Below, piece by piece: positions 10,760-22,777 of a stretch of DNA of 64,000 nt. Made by a program: the position numbers and the translations under genes. This stretch comes from Roridomyces roridus (lineage: Eukaryota; Basidiomycota; Agaricomycetes; Agaricales; Mycenaceae). Each line of letters begins with the position of its first letter. Within the stretch, counting starts at the first letter, position 1. The notes beneath the pieces were generated by a model. It saw only the letters and a program-made list of their open reading frames with translations, was not told the origin of the DNA and ran no database searches. The DNA lies in NCBI GenBank assembly GCA_029378245.1, contig JARKIF010000017.1, positions 930,001 through 994,000 of the forward strand. The letters are read 5' to 3'.

Positions 10760-12491
10760 ATATCCTTTTGCCGGTTGTGCCTGTGCTTCCGAGTCTTTCC
10801 CATCGCTTGGGCCACTGTGTGTTGTGGGTCAATGTCAAGGTTGACGAGCCATAGACGATGTAATCGGTTCGTACAACCCGCAGGCACGGGATGAATCAGG
10901 ACTCGCCGGAGGATGACTAGATGACTATACACCATCTCAAAACGGTAGAGAAAAATAACAGCCGAGAGAGCTGGAGCGTACCAACGGGACCACATCGCCC
11001 GCCCGGTGTGAGCAACAAGAGACAGACTTGCTCTCATGTGCGGGTTCCACACACTCCAGCAGGGTATCGCCGATCGGACGCCGATGTTCGCACTAGAATC
11101 AAGTTGAAAGCGGCTTTTCATACGATACCACCTCGACCTCGCGTCGAAGCCAGAGCGAAGAGAGTTAGGATTCAACGTTGTTACATATGTATGTACTACT
11201 TATGTAGTTGGATGTTGATTGTGGGGAGTTTTCAGCCCCCAGCAAGAGCCATAGAACGCTTGCACGAAGACAAAATAAGTAGCAGTATTCGGAGTGCGGC
11301 GGCGACCCTTCAAGACAAGAGAGGGAGAGGAGAGATTTGCAAGTGAGACACCGGCTATGTAGGTATTGGAATATTCGATGGAACTTGAATGCAGGGTCCT
11401 ACCAGTGGCAGGAGAGATCCATCCTCCGAACAACCGCACACCGATCATTCGAAGGACTCGGACGGCAACCAACGGCGTTGAGACGGCAACATGATTTAGA
11501 TGGCAACGCAATGGCAATTGATTGACCAGCGGCTAGAATTGTGGGTATTGGCGTCGAAAAAGACGAAGCTGGCTCAACGCGTCTGAAGGCCGACCGGGCG
11601 GGGAATTTTGGGGAGGGAACAAGCATTGTGTGGATGTATGACCTGTGCGCAGCCGTGACACATTGATGGCTGATGCGCCACGTCACGGTCTCCTCTCTCT
11701 CCTTTCCTTCTCTCCTCACCACTCGCTGCACTGGGCACTTCGATACTCTCTCTCTGCAACGAACCTTCTCTGCAAGCCCGACTCGTCGACGGCCTTTCAC
11801 TGGTGGGCTGTTCTATTCCCAGATCCATTACATAAAGCTTGGCGTGTCCGAAGCGTGTCCTCGTCTGTCCTCGTTTGGTCCTCGTCCAGCTCTGACGATC
11901 ACCGGAGTGCAGGGTTATCAGCCCGAATCATCCCCGCTTGCGTACATCAACAATACAATTTCCTTGAGTCTGCGTATTGAATACTTTCAATAGGGCCATG
12001 CTCGTTTCGTGCCCCGCCGCCGACAGCAAATTGTCATCTCTCAAATGATTTATGTTGATTTACCGATGACCGCCGTCGTGCTCCACCCATCTCACTCAGG
12101 CACAGATCTCAGAGAAGCCCGCTCCCTCGCACATCATGATGGATTGCTTCAACCCGGCGAACTACAAGCCTTCCACGCTTTTTTTGATCCTCTACGCCAA
12201 CGACCTCCGCAGGTCTTTTCGTCGCTAAAGTCGTGCTGCAGATTGAATGTGGTGAGTTGGGCGCTGTTGGCCGCGGTGAAATTCAATGGCTTATCCGCGC
12301 ATCATTAGCATCAAAGATGTGATCTTCCCGTTGCTGTTGGTCGTCATTGCTGAGGCTCGACCTCGTGGCCCCCACGGTAAAGGATCTCCCTGTGGAGCTA
12401 TACTTATCTTTTCCGTCCCACCCCTGGATTCATCATTTTCCCCACTTTCCGCCTTCCGCCTTTCACAGCTCTTGTTACTTACTTCTTCGAC
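10760..12491. other. Intergenic region, 1.7 kb
   Basis: No gene is supported. Minus-strand frames at 10669-11175 overlap the tRNA and are coincidental. Pyrimidine-rich stretches at 11690-11760 and 12400-12490 on the plus strand resemble promoter or 5'UTR sequence of the gene starting at 12492. Confidence 0.45.
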
Positions 12492-14008
12492 ATGGACTCG
12501 GATGTGGTCCTGGAGCTTCCACACGTTGCACCGACGTACCAGCAGACGGCGTCTTCCAGCAAGTTTTCCATGAATCGATTCATCCCCCGAGCTAGTGCGC
12601 ACGATCGACTAATTTTACTCGGTATCCGTGGATGCTCATTGGATGCATAGATACCGTGAGCGGCAACTCACAGCACCGACCCAGCGTCAGCGTCTCCAAT
12701 GCCTCCGTCCGCGTTGTTGGGCGAGGAGGCGTTGGGTCCCGACTACGAACTCTCCCTTCCACCGACTCCGCGTCTACCTCTACGTCCTTACCCGTGACCT
12801 CCCACGCGCGTCGCGTGCCCGAGGGTACTCGCATCATGGGTCGCGGAGGCGCAGGTGCTCGACCTCGGCAGCTTGAATCTACGACGTCATTCGAGGACCC
12901 GCGGCATCCCGTACCCTCCCCTCCCGCCATTGTTTCCACTCCCACTCCAGCAGCACCCAATCCAAATCAACCCCCACTCCATTCGAAAGTCGTCTATCGC
13001 CCTACTGGCCGTGGTGGAGCCGGCTCCCGTCAGCCAGAGGTCAAAACCCCTTCCGACCCGAGTAAACCCAGGAAGGGCGTCAAGTCTCTGTGGAAGGGCA
13101 AGGGGCGTGAGACGGATGCGGTGCGTCCTGGGATGGACGCGCTCGGCCAACTCACCCGTGTTGATTCGATCGCCACGGTCATCAGCGACATTGCGTTCGC
13201 CCCGGCTCCTGCCGAGCGTGTGCCGCCGGGCTCGTCATCATCCCGCACTGCGCACGGTTTCTCGAAACTCGCGCGTACGTTGGGTATGGATGACGCGCTT
13301 GGGGCGATGTCAGCTCGGGCACGTGCACCACGGGCTCTTCGACGTGGGAGCATCTCCACCCTCTCGACGATGGATTCCTCATCTTCCTCACGGCGTGATT
13401 CCGGGATCGAGTTCCTCGCAGGCGGCGGGCAGCAAACGTACGCAGCTTCGTATCTCGATTTGGATGTGAATGAATGGGCACGGGCGATGGAGATGCAGCG
13501 GTTGGCCTCGATTTCAGCAGCTCCAACGACTTCTAGATCTCCGCCCCGACGACCCAAGACTACAAGTTCCCACTCGTACGACGACACCGACTCGGATATC
13601 ACCACCACCGACGATTCGAGTATTCTCCATACGTCTGACGCACAGTCTATCTCCTTCTCCACGCGCACATCCACGTCGACCAGCAGCGCGCAGTTGCACG
13701 CGCATCCGTCGTTTGGATCCGATATCTCGGAGGATGGGGCGTCCATTTCGAATTCGGTTTCGTCCGTGGATGATGATGTAGAAGAGGACGTTGTTTGGTC
13801 TAGGTCATTGACGCCGACTCCACGGGCCATGCCAGGGGAGGAGGAGGAGAAGCCGTCCGAGCATACGGATGGCCATGATGCGTACGTTGTGTCTCCGGCG
13901 TGGGACGGTCTTTTGGTCCGCGACGAACCGGCGCATGGGTGGTCGGGGCAGTGGAACCAACGGGATATGAAGGATGTTTTGAGAGGGCTGCGGGGGCTCC
14001 GAGCTTGA
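12492..14008 (+). CDS. GRGGAG-repeat protein (DUF3602-like)
   Basis: Two exons (12492-12594 and 12651-14008) join in phase across a 56-nt intron containing the branch-site-like GACTAAT, giving 486 aa. The distinctive feature is three spaced motifs GRGGVGSR, GRGGAGARP and GRGGAGSR near residues 57, 98 and 150, the pattern of fungal DUF3602-type proteins of unknown function. The rest is strongly serine- and acid-rich, including a run of Ser/Thr/Asp around residue 340 and an acidic DDDVEEDVVW segment near 410, and is probably disordered. There is no signal peptide or membrane helix, so it is likely intracellular. A methionine at 12632 gives a long frame without the intron, but the upstream exon supplies a better start. 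Confidence 0.7.
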
Positions 14009-14199
14009 TTCGATTTCGGTCGTTTGCTTTTCTGTCATATGTTTTCTTTGTTGGTTTGAATTTCTCCTTCACACGCACGCCCGACAGATCAAGTCCGCCG
14101 CTGGACCACTCAACTTTCGTATGTGTTTTCGTCTTCGAAGGGTAGTAGTACTAGTATGGAGTATATGCTCGAGTGCGTGGTGCTGATCCTCTCTTTTGT

Positions 14200-15077
14200 T
14201 CAGTTCTGCCGGCCAGTCTCGTACATCTCGAGATCTTTCAGCAGTCCCGCCCATCTCCCCTCGTGCCATGTCTTCACATCATCCCATCTCTCCGGCAAAA
14301 TCAGCTTGAGCGACTGCAAGAATGAACCAATCCACAGATCCGCATACGATACCGTCTCGCCCATCAGATACTTGCCTTTGCCGCCGTCTCCGTTCACTCT
14401 AATCCACTGGTCGAGCTTGCCGAATCCATCCTTCAATTTCTTCCACTCGATTTCATCTGCAGCGCCCCGCGGAGTGAGCTCCTCAAGTGGTTTACCCCAC
14501 TTTGCTTTACGTGTACGTCCAAAGTACTCTGCGCTGCGGGGGTTGAGGATCTTGTAAGCCCCGGGGAGTACGTATGGGTAGATGGGTGTCATCAAGGCGT
14601 TTGCGGCGGCGTCAAAGGCGTGCTGGAGGCCGGCTGTGTTGGGCGGCATGAGTCGTGGAAGGGAGGGGTACGTCGCGTCGAGGTAGGTGACGATGTTCAT
14701 TGAATCGGTGATAACTGCGCCTGTAGTGGGGTCGGTCGGACGCGACATTCGTTATAGACCAGGAAAGGTGTTACCTGTGGACTGGTCGTAGATCATAGGG
14801 AGGGTGTAGTGCGGGCGTCCGGATCCGTCGGGCTTGGTCGTCGTGGGCGCGCCCCCGAGTTCCTTGCATTTGGCCTCCACGTCGGGGTACTCGACCCAGA
14901 CGGTAGTGTACGGAATTCCCTTAAAATTGAGCGCGTATCTGAGATTGTTGGGTACCCAGAGGTGAAGATTGACTGCCCGACTCACCTGATCTTCCAGAGG
15001 TTCGGCGACCAGCAGATTATAGGAAGCTTGGAGGGTATGTCGTAGAAGAAAATTGATGCTGCGGAAGACGTGGCCAT
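14200..15077 (-). CDS. Glutathione S-transferase-like protein
   Basis: Three exons (15077-14986, 14938-14775, 14720-14200) join in phase and encode 258 aa. The N-terminal thioredoxin-like half begins MATSSAASIFFYDIPSKLP and contains CWSPNLWKIRYALNFKGIPY and the Pro-containing YTLPMIYD, with DSMNIVTYLD after it, the conserved core that binds the gamma-glutamyl part of glutathione. The C-terminal helical half includes YLMGETVSYADLWIGSFLQ. This pattern matches fungal cytosolic GSTs (omega/GTE-like, related to UstS-type and beta-etherase-like enzymes). A serine or cysteine near the N-terminus would be the catalytic residue; C25 of CWSPN is a candidate. Probable roles are detoxification or lignin-fragment metabolism, by family only. 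Confidence 0.85.
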
Positions 15078-15127
15078 GATAGTAGTTTGAAGGAAGCGGC
15101 GTACCGGCGGTCGTCCCTTGCCCAGGC

Positions 15128-15209
15128 AACTTATAACACCTCATTGGTCAGCTTCAAGTTTGCGCACGGACCATCTTTGTAAGACACCTATAACGCCTCA
15201 TTGTTCAGC
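15128..15209 (-). promoter_or_regulatory. Duplicated CCAAT/TATA-like promoter module of GST gene
   Basis: Two 24-25-bp near-copies lie 51 and 109 bp upstream of the GST start. On the minus strand they read GACCAATGAGGTGTTATAAG and GAACAATGAGGCGTTATAGG. The proximal copy contains CCAAT and TTATAAG, the other is a degraded version. Their placement suggests a promoter block duplicated in tandem. Confidence 0.45.
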
Positions 15210-17795
15210 CGAGTTCGGTGGACCGGTGTTGCAGGATCAGAAATGCCGCGCGGTGTTAGGCTGGGGCACTGACGGAGAAGTTGGCCTATAACACAGGAAG
15301 GTGAGTGGACTCGGTTCAGATTTCAGGTCGATTTTGTTGTCTGTCGACACGGAATTTGAACACATCCGGCTGGCGCTAACATCCGCAGTGCGCACGGTAG
15401 ATTGATCTCCGAAACGGCCGTGGCGGAGGAAGGACCCCCGAGCCGCCCGGATTTGAATGAGGAATCCCCGTCGAGCTCCATGGCGCTGCGCCTGCGAGGC
15501 TTTCGCATCAGTTGCAACCGCGTGGTTGGGAATCAAAGCAGGCGAGCTCGAATAAGTTGAGAACCAAAGTGGCACAAAGATGATCCTTGCGCTGTTTGAA
15601 GTTGGACGCTCGAGGGTTCGAAGCTACCGTGGCCCAGGCACTGCACTCCAGGACTTCTGAATCCCTGATCCCACTTCCGCGTTCCGGACGGACACAGACG
15701 CAACAAGATTTACTTCCCTCTCGTGCCACTGCGGCACGAGCCGTCCAGAGGCAAAGGCAAAACAAGACTTGGGGCTGCCGAACAAAAATCAATGTACTCT
15801 GTGTCAACGGGAAGTGGGGCCAAATGCCAACACTCGCCCCCGAGATTCCCATATTGATTGATGGAATGCCAGTACATCAATGACCCGACTGTGATCCTCT
15901 GCCAGTCCGAATCGCAGCATCAACGTAGACAGTGATGCGACTCCGTCCGCGTGATCCGCCAAGTATTTTGGAGTGGCCAACGTCTCTAGAAGGGCCACTT
16001 CGTGGTGCCGACTCTATTCTCGGTGTACCTTAACTTTAGCCGCGCCCAGACTTTCTGTCTACAGCCAGTCAAGATTCCAACCTGCCTAAATAAAGCGGCT
16101 CAGCAGGTACGTACCGTACAGATTGGCATCAAACTCGGACAAGAGACAACTTTATGTGTCTGAGAATTACCTGTGGACTTGACGAAGTGTAGTGCGTAGA
16201 GTCTCGTGTCTATGCAGCTTCACCATTTGGGCAGTGAATCTGCTCCACTTTTGTTTTCAAGACGAGATCTACGTAGTACTTGGCAGAAGCATTGGACCCG
16301 TGGGGGGCAACATTCACATCAGATTCACTGGAGTCGAAATCCGAGCACGAAGTACTGGGCCAGTAGAGCCGCGAGGGAAGATGATACGTTTCAGAGTGCT
16401 GAACTGTACACTCGGACCTCTGACCTCAGTTCAGGAGGAAGGACTACACTCCAGAACCGGTACCGTGTTACCTTGGTGTTACCCCCTGACTCCCTGAGTG
16501 CTCCCTCAAACAGTAATAGCCCACGCAGTCATGTGGTCGAAGTCTTGTCAGAAGCGTCAACTTGCAGAACTTGTCTTTATCATAGCCTATCAATCTGAAT
16601 CGGGATCAAGCCATGTTTAACATGTCGGTCTCGGCCGATCCAAGATTCCTGACCTTGGCGTCTCGAATTCGAGGCTGAATTTACATGGCCGGATCTTCCA
16701 TAGTGTATTTAAGTAACTTTAACTGTAAATACGAGGCGCAGTCAGGCAAGCAAAGGAGACAAGAGAGTCAGAGGAGACCATGCTTGACGAATTGACATAC
16801 GCACCCCTCCTCCTCATTTGAAATTTAACAACAGAAACCCGAGGTCGCCGATGATTTTAATCTCGTACAGCTGCCAGTATTGGGTGTCGCCGATGCGGAG
16901 TTCAGTGAAAAATAGTACACCGTCGAGCCCTTCAATCGGAACCGATCCCGCTTTTGACGTGAAATACACCCATTTGTCGACTCAGCGCTCCGTCTGTACT
17001 CAACAGCCACAACGACAGAGGCCTCGACTCTCGACGGATCCACATTTCCCTTGGTGAGCCGATGGTTTGGCATCGTCTGGCGTTTCCTTTGTGGGTTCAG
17101 CGTCGCACCCCATCGGCTCTATGACCGGGTTTACGATCCCCAAGCCCACAAGTAGTACTGTTGTCATTCTCGGACCTCGAATGTATATCCATCCTTGTCG
17201 GAGATCGAACAGACCGAACGAACGGATAAGAGCAAGAATTTCCCTTGCATTTCCCTCGAAGTGACCGTTCATCCCCGGGCGGGAGACATTGTGCACCGTC
17301 TGCGGTCACCAGGCCCAGGTACTAACATGAGGGTCTCCGCCGCTGTTCGCGCCTCGAAGTGACCGTCCATACCCGGCATTGCACATTGCAGTGAACATTC
17401 AAAGAGTATCCCCTCTTTGCAGTATATTGAACGGTTGGAGAAGAGAAAACGGGATCGTTATTTTACGCAGCCTTGCCTACCCTCCTCGAGCTTGACCTGG
17501 ACAATTCGCAGTGAAGTGGAATTCTGAGGACGACATATTCTACGACAATTTTAGTCTCGTACAGCCGCTCGCGGACATCATCCGGAGACTGCGTGTGGCC
17601 GATGGTAGTTCACGTCCTACTCGGGTGAAAATAGAACACTGTCCGGTGCTGGTGATCGCCCATGGGAGCGGAGTACGACGGAGTGTAATGGAGTATATAA
17701 CCTAGGGGCTTTCGAACTGGATACTTCAGACAATCTACATCCTTCACTCGACTACTCACATCCTCCTCATCCTCCTTTTCTCTTCGCAACTCAAC
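15210..17795. other. Intergenic region with diverged duplications
   Basis: No gene is supported over 2.6 kb. A block at about 16850-16925 (TCTCGTACAGCTGCC, GTGTCGCCGATG, AAAATAGTACACCGTC) recurs in diverged form at about 17545-17650 (TCTCGTACAGCCGCT, GTGTGGCCGATG, AAAATAGAACACTGTC). A second pair, CCTCGAAGTGACCGTTCATCCCCGG (from about 17256) and CCTCGAAGTGACCGTCCATACCCGG (from about 17352), is also present. These look like stepwise duplications in the upstream region of the oxidase gene. Confidence 0.4.
17694..17700 (+). promoter_or_regulatory. TATA box of D-amino-acid oxidase gene
   Basis: TATATAA lies 96 bp before the ATG at 17796 and is followed by a pyrimidine-rich stretch (CATCCTTCACTCGACTACTC) typical of fungal transcription starts. 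Confidence 0.55.
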
Positions 17796-19224
17796 ATGTT
17801 CAACACTCAATCCTACAGCAGTTCGTCGCCTCCGCTACTCCCTGCATCCCACTGACCATTTTTCAGATGAACACTCGGTAACCAGTCACCTCTACCGGTC
17901 AGAGAGGCAGGCGGACCAGAACCAACAATCAGCACCCCGCACCCCTGCCGAGCGTTACAACACCAACCATAAACTCATCATGAACGAGAACATCACGCCG
18001 CACCCTCAGCGCCTCGTCCAACCGCAGGCCGACTCACCCCACATCCTCATCGTCGGCGCCGGCGTCATAGGTCTTGTTACCGCATGGGCTCTGCTTGACA
18101 GAGGCTACAAAGTCACCGTTCTCTCCAAAGGATGGGCCAACGTGGGACAAACTCACGGTGACAGACTCACCTCGCAGATCGCCGGTGCGCTCTGGGAGTT
18201 CCCACCCGCGGTGTGCGGCTCGCACATCGACGCCGTCTCGCTTGAGTACTCGAAGCATTGGTGCATGACGGCGTATTGGGCGTGGAAGCAGATTGCCGAC
18301 GATGCCGGTCTTTCCAGGGAGGCAGGAGTCCGCATGACCCAGTCGAATTTCTTCTTCCCTCAACAACTCTCGGATGAGAACGCCAAATGCCAGAAGCTGA
18401 TGAACAAGATGGTGGAGATTGCTGGGAGCGGTGTAGAGGGATTCCGGCATGCGGGGGCGAAGCTTGCCGAGGAGCGCGGTGTGAATCCCAAGTACGAGGG
18501 TGGGATCATGGACGGCTACGAGTTGTCTGTCCCCGTGATCGACACCGACCAAGCGATGCACTGGTTGACGAACTTGGTGTTGTCAAAGGGAGCAACGATG
18601 ACGACGCGCACCATCGATACGGACCTGCTCATGGTTGAAAAAGACCTCCGCAACGAGTGCCACGCTGACGCCATCGTCAATGCCACTGGGCTCTACGGAG
18701 GCGCCCTCTCAGGCGACGATTCGTGCTCACCACTCCGCGGCGCCCTTCTGCGTGTCGTCAACGACGGTACCACCTTCCCCAAAGTCGACGCTGCACTGTC
18801 TATCAGCGCCGACGTATCCGAGGACAACGAAATCATTTTCATTGTCCCTCGCACCGACAACATCCTCCTCATCGGCGGTATCGCGCAGGACAACCAGTGG
18901 GATCTCGACCTCACGCTTGACACACCCGTCGTCCAACGAATGCGTGCACGAGCGAACGAGTTCCTCCCCTGGTTGAAGAACGCCAAGTTGGACCCTGCGT
19001 ACCCACTTGCACAGGGACTCCGCCCCGCTCGGTCGAAGAATGTCCGAGTGGAACGTGAGCTGCGGCGTTTGGAGAGTGCTGAATCGTCGAGCAGAATCGT
19101 GCATTGTTACGGCCACGGTGGGTCGGGATGGAGCTTGTCCTTTGGGTGTGCAGCGGATGTGATCGACTTGCTTGACGAGGCAATCGAGGGCAAGGAGCCG
19201 GAGGCGATGAATTATCGTATTTAG
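17796..19224 (+). CDS. D-amino-acid oxidase family flavoenzyme
   Basis: This is an FAD-dependent enzyme expected to oxidise D-amino acids to keto acids, ammonia and hydrogen peroxide, usually in peroxisomes. Two exons (17796-17820, 17867-19224) join in phase and give 460 aa. The FAD-binding GxGxxG is ILIVGAGVIGLVTAW (near residue 78). LTSQIAGALWEFPPA follows, then VNATGLYGGAL, RGALLRV and the C-terminal GLRPARSKNVRVE and CYGHGGSGWSLSFGCA motifs characteristic of the family. The ATG at 17980 also gives a full domain; the upstream start is preferred because its intron keeps frame through 37 extra codons. No clear C-terminal SKL-type peroxisomal signal is seen (it ends MNYRI). A broken copy of its central part is present at 34312-36348. 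Confidence 0.9.
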
Positions 19225-19904
19225 ACTTGTAGAGTATCACTGTCCCCATAGAAGTCCACTGGATGTTGTATTGTGTGCATATGATATCATTATATCTTGA
19301 AGTCGTTGAAATTAATCCGGATTTGTGACGAGAATGGCTGAGAGGCTTCGCCTAGGACGCGCAAGTAAGAAACCCAAGAACAGATGATGACTTCCTGGTG
19401 CACGGGCTAGAGTCCACACGGCGGTCGAATTTGCTGGACCGGTGCCAGGAGCCTCGAAGAACAAGTCTGCGCCTTGGGATTCAATACGCGCGAGTAGATT
19501 CGTTGGCAAATATTCTTGAGAGGAAGGGCAGCGCCGCAGCGATATTTTAGATACTTCGTAGTCACAGGCGAAAGAGCGGAATGGAACCAGTCCAGAAACA
19601 AAACCGAATTTGGTGCATTTAACGCTGGAAACTGAGGGAGAGGGTGTTGGAAGAGGGCGCTGCCGGCGTGACGCGTCAAGACGAAGTTTGTGGACATTGT
19701 GAAGGATTTTCGACGGATGAGCGTCAGTATCTTGCTGAAGAGTGCAATGCCGTCGACAGAAGTTTCATTGTTACCAATGAGCGGTGCAGAACGAAGCAGA
19801 TTCTGAGGAGCCACTGAATGAGTCATCCATCGGGTGGCAGTGTGGTCATGACTCACATATCACGTGCTGTGACGGGTCACCAACGCTTTTTTCATTTCAC
19901 CACC
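19225..19904. other. Intergenic region, 680 bp
   Basis: It holds the 3' flank of the oxidase gene and the promoter of the F-box gene. No gene, repeat or clear TATA box was identified. Confidence 0.4.
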
Positions 19905-21540
19905 ATGCGGCTGGCGGACATACCCACGGAGATCTTCTGCGAGATTCTCTCTCTGCTCACTCCGGATACTATTCTCAAGTGCTCTAGTGTGGGTCCAATC
20001 TTCACTTCCACGGGGTCGTCTGTAACTTGGGATCGCACTTGTTTAGGTCTCTCGCACGTGGCACGAAACGATTGTCGCTTCTCCTGCGCTGCAATACGCC
20101 ATCCAACTCTGGAAGAACGGACTGATCCCCGGTACAGACGACTCTTGCTCTTCCACCAGCAAATTGCGGGCACTGGACCAGCGCCGCCGCGCGTGGGAGA
20201 ATTTAGCCTGGACGTCGCAAACGGTCGTGAAGATCGCACCCTTGGACTCCTGTAGGGTGTTCGAACTTCGCAGCGGAATGCTGGCAATCCAATATCAAGG
20301 GCCGAACTTCTCCACCCTCTCGCTGCAGGATCTCGATGCAGACGCTCCGGTTCATATCCACGACTTGGGCATCGATCTCGAACAGTTTGAGGACTTCACG
20401 ATCGACCCCGCCCAAGACTTGCTCGTTATCTTCCTCCATTCTGCTCCCGGGCAAGCGAGTCTTCTAATCAAAAGCCTGACGGACCACCAGCCCCATCCGT
20501 TGGCACGTTGTCCTACCATCACGTTCTCCGCAGAACATAGGCCCCTCCTATCTTCCATCCAAATCGCAGACGATGTGATTGGGGCGTGTATTTTCACACA
20601 GAATCGCTTTTCGCCATGCTTTTGGAATTGGCGTAGCGGCAAACAGCTTGCTGTACGTGTTCCAATGCTTTGGAATCGGTACACTTCTAACGGCGAAACA
20701 GAAATGCAAGGGCCATACAGCTGAATCCGACTTTCGGTTAATCTCTTCTCGCGCCTTCATCGAGGCCGTCCCGGAAGGAAATGGTTGGATCGATCTATGC
20801 GTGCTCGACGCGGACGATGGCGAGGACGAAGTCAAGATGCATCGAATCGCCACTCTTCGTCTGCCGGATTTGTCTACAGGCCACTCCCTCAGCTTTGCTT
20901 CGATGTATAGCGGAGCCTGTCATCCCCGCCCGATGCCCAACCGCCGATTCTCCTCCGCAGACGCGCGCCGTATCTACCTCCTTCACCTTCATTACAGCGA
21001 CGACGAGTTTGAAGCACGCCTATTCGTACACCATCGGACGTTCTACGGGTACATATCTCAGTATGAACGAGACCGACTGCGCCAGCACGCAGATGTCCCT
21101 TGGGAGGCTTGGGGACCTGAACAGACACGTCTCCTCCGCCGAGACGAGCACGGATGGCTTGGGTATCTCACATGGTTTGGTTAGATTTTCTTACTGATCG
21201 TTTCATCAGAGACGTTCACGGCGAGCGCGTCGTTCTTCCCGCCGGCGATTCCATGCAGCTTTATGATTTCAGCCCCGCGATAGTCGGACTGCCGAAGTCT
21301 TCCGAGTCTGTGGCAGAGGAGGGGAATAGCCTTCACACCGCTCCCACTATCCTCAACGAGCCATTCGAGAATCCTGTTACCACTTGCCTGCCGTATCGCA
21401 GCACAGTGCGCCGCGTCGACGGAAACCTTGACGTATTACTCTTGGATCAAGATCATATCGTTGGGACTGATACTGTGTGTGCTCGGTGTTCCTGCGCGTT
21501 GTGGAGGGTTGACCGTTCATTTAGGTGGAAAACAAATTGA
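19905..21540 (+). CDS. F-box protein
   Basis: This is probably a substrate receptor of an SCF ubiquitin ligase. Four exons (19905-19988, 20047-20652, 20711-21162, 21210-21540) join in phase, giving 490 aa. The F-box is at the very N-terminus (MRLADIPTEIFCEILSLLTPDTILKCS, continuing VSRTWHETIVASPALQYAI after the first intron). The rest contains several short hydrophobic-strand segments such as GMLAIQYQGPNFSTLSLQDL and DVLLLDQDHIVGT, consistent with the beta-propeller-like C-terminal region of basidiomycete F-box proteins. The third intron was placed with GTATCT at 21163 because the alternative donor GTTTGG creates a stop at the join. The target is unknown. Confidence 0.85.
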
Positions 21541-22777
21541 CTGTGTTTGCTTTTTGAAATCTTGATAGTCCCAGTCGGTGGCCTTGTGTTTCGTCTCTCA
21601 CAAGCAGATGTAGGATATCTCAGTTTCGGCACTGTTTCTATATTTCGCTTTCATCACTTCACGTGCAAATGTTTGCATTGCAATTCCATCCTTTCCCAGA
21701 ATGAATTCCCTCGGCGACTCAAGCCAGACGAACTACAATTGATTGGAGTTATTACGAGTACGTGTATCCCATTTGCTCGCTGGTCCAACTCCGCCCGAAT
21801 CACAGGATGTAGTACAAGATCCCAACCTTTTTCGCTGTCTCGGCGAACTATCCGCCCTCATGCTACCACCTGAGGTGGAGATCGTAATGGTGCTCGAAGT
21901 TTTTCGAATCCCACCCGTCCAACATCGCAGGCCAGATTTGGCGCTGCCGCTGACTCAGCATCACCTCTTCATCATTCCATCCCTAGTCCCAATCACCTGC
22001 GCTGTGCCACGTTTCATCTGTGAATTCCAGACTATTCCTCATCTTTTCAGACCATTGTCACGGTCGTCCGGGAGTTTAAGTGGTGCTGTTTGCCGTCAAA
22101 ACCATCGACATCTTTTGATTGCTGGACCATTCATCCTCGAGCCCTGCCACTCTTGCTCTGCCTCTGCCTGTTTCCAAGTAGATCTGACGTCTCGCCCATG
22201 AAATCTTGGGTGACCATACCTGCCCGCTGTGGTTGGTGTAACCCACGTACGCGAGGCGTAAGCACCTCATTTTTATTTTGAGAAGCTGGGCAATGCCAAT
22301 GCGACGATCCTGTCAATAAAACGGAGGACCTCCGCATACAGGTACTCAGGATCAAACACGGAAACCAGGCAAACTTGGAAATCGACGCTCTCAACAAATG
22401 TTTACCCGGTTCTCGTCGGAGCAGGCATCTTGGAATCTCATACACTATCGGGTATCCATCAAGAATATCTTTTTTGAAGACTGACTTGAAGCATGGATTG
22501 CTTGCCGAGCCGTCAAGGACTCGACAAGTGATTCGCCGAGCACCATCTGATGTTTTTCGTGCCCAGAAAAACTTGAAAACTTGATGACGTGCAATGAGTC
22601 GTGCAGTTGGGGTGAGTTTGCTATTATGTTTCGTGGGATTCTCAGTATGACCGGAAGTTGTCAGCCCCGATATTACCCCTCGTCTGGGCGGCGACGCCAC
22701 ATTTGTCGGTAGTATAAATTGCCTTTCAACAGCGGGGTGTACTCATACTTTTCGTCTTCAGGCCAACTTCTCCAGCC
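21541..22777. other. Intergenic region, 1.2 kb
   Basis: No gene is supported. A minus-strand frame at 22131-22700 (189 codons) has no recognisable features and no good start context. A TATAAA at 22713-22718 belongs to the next gene. Confidence 0.45.
22713..22718 (+). promoter_or_regulatory. TATA box of Zn2Cys6 gene
   Basis: TATAAA sits 59 bp before the ATG at 22778. Confidence 0.55.

Noticed and set aside
10669..11175. 168-codon minus-strand frame
   Set aside because: It overlaps the tRNA-Ser gene on the opposite strand and shows no protein features.
17258..17395. Possible regulatory tandem array upstream of the oxidase gene
   Set aside because: Only two copies are present, 94 bp apart and already diverged; simple duplication is sufficient.
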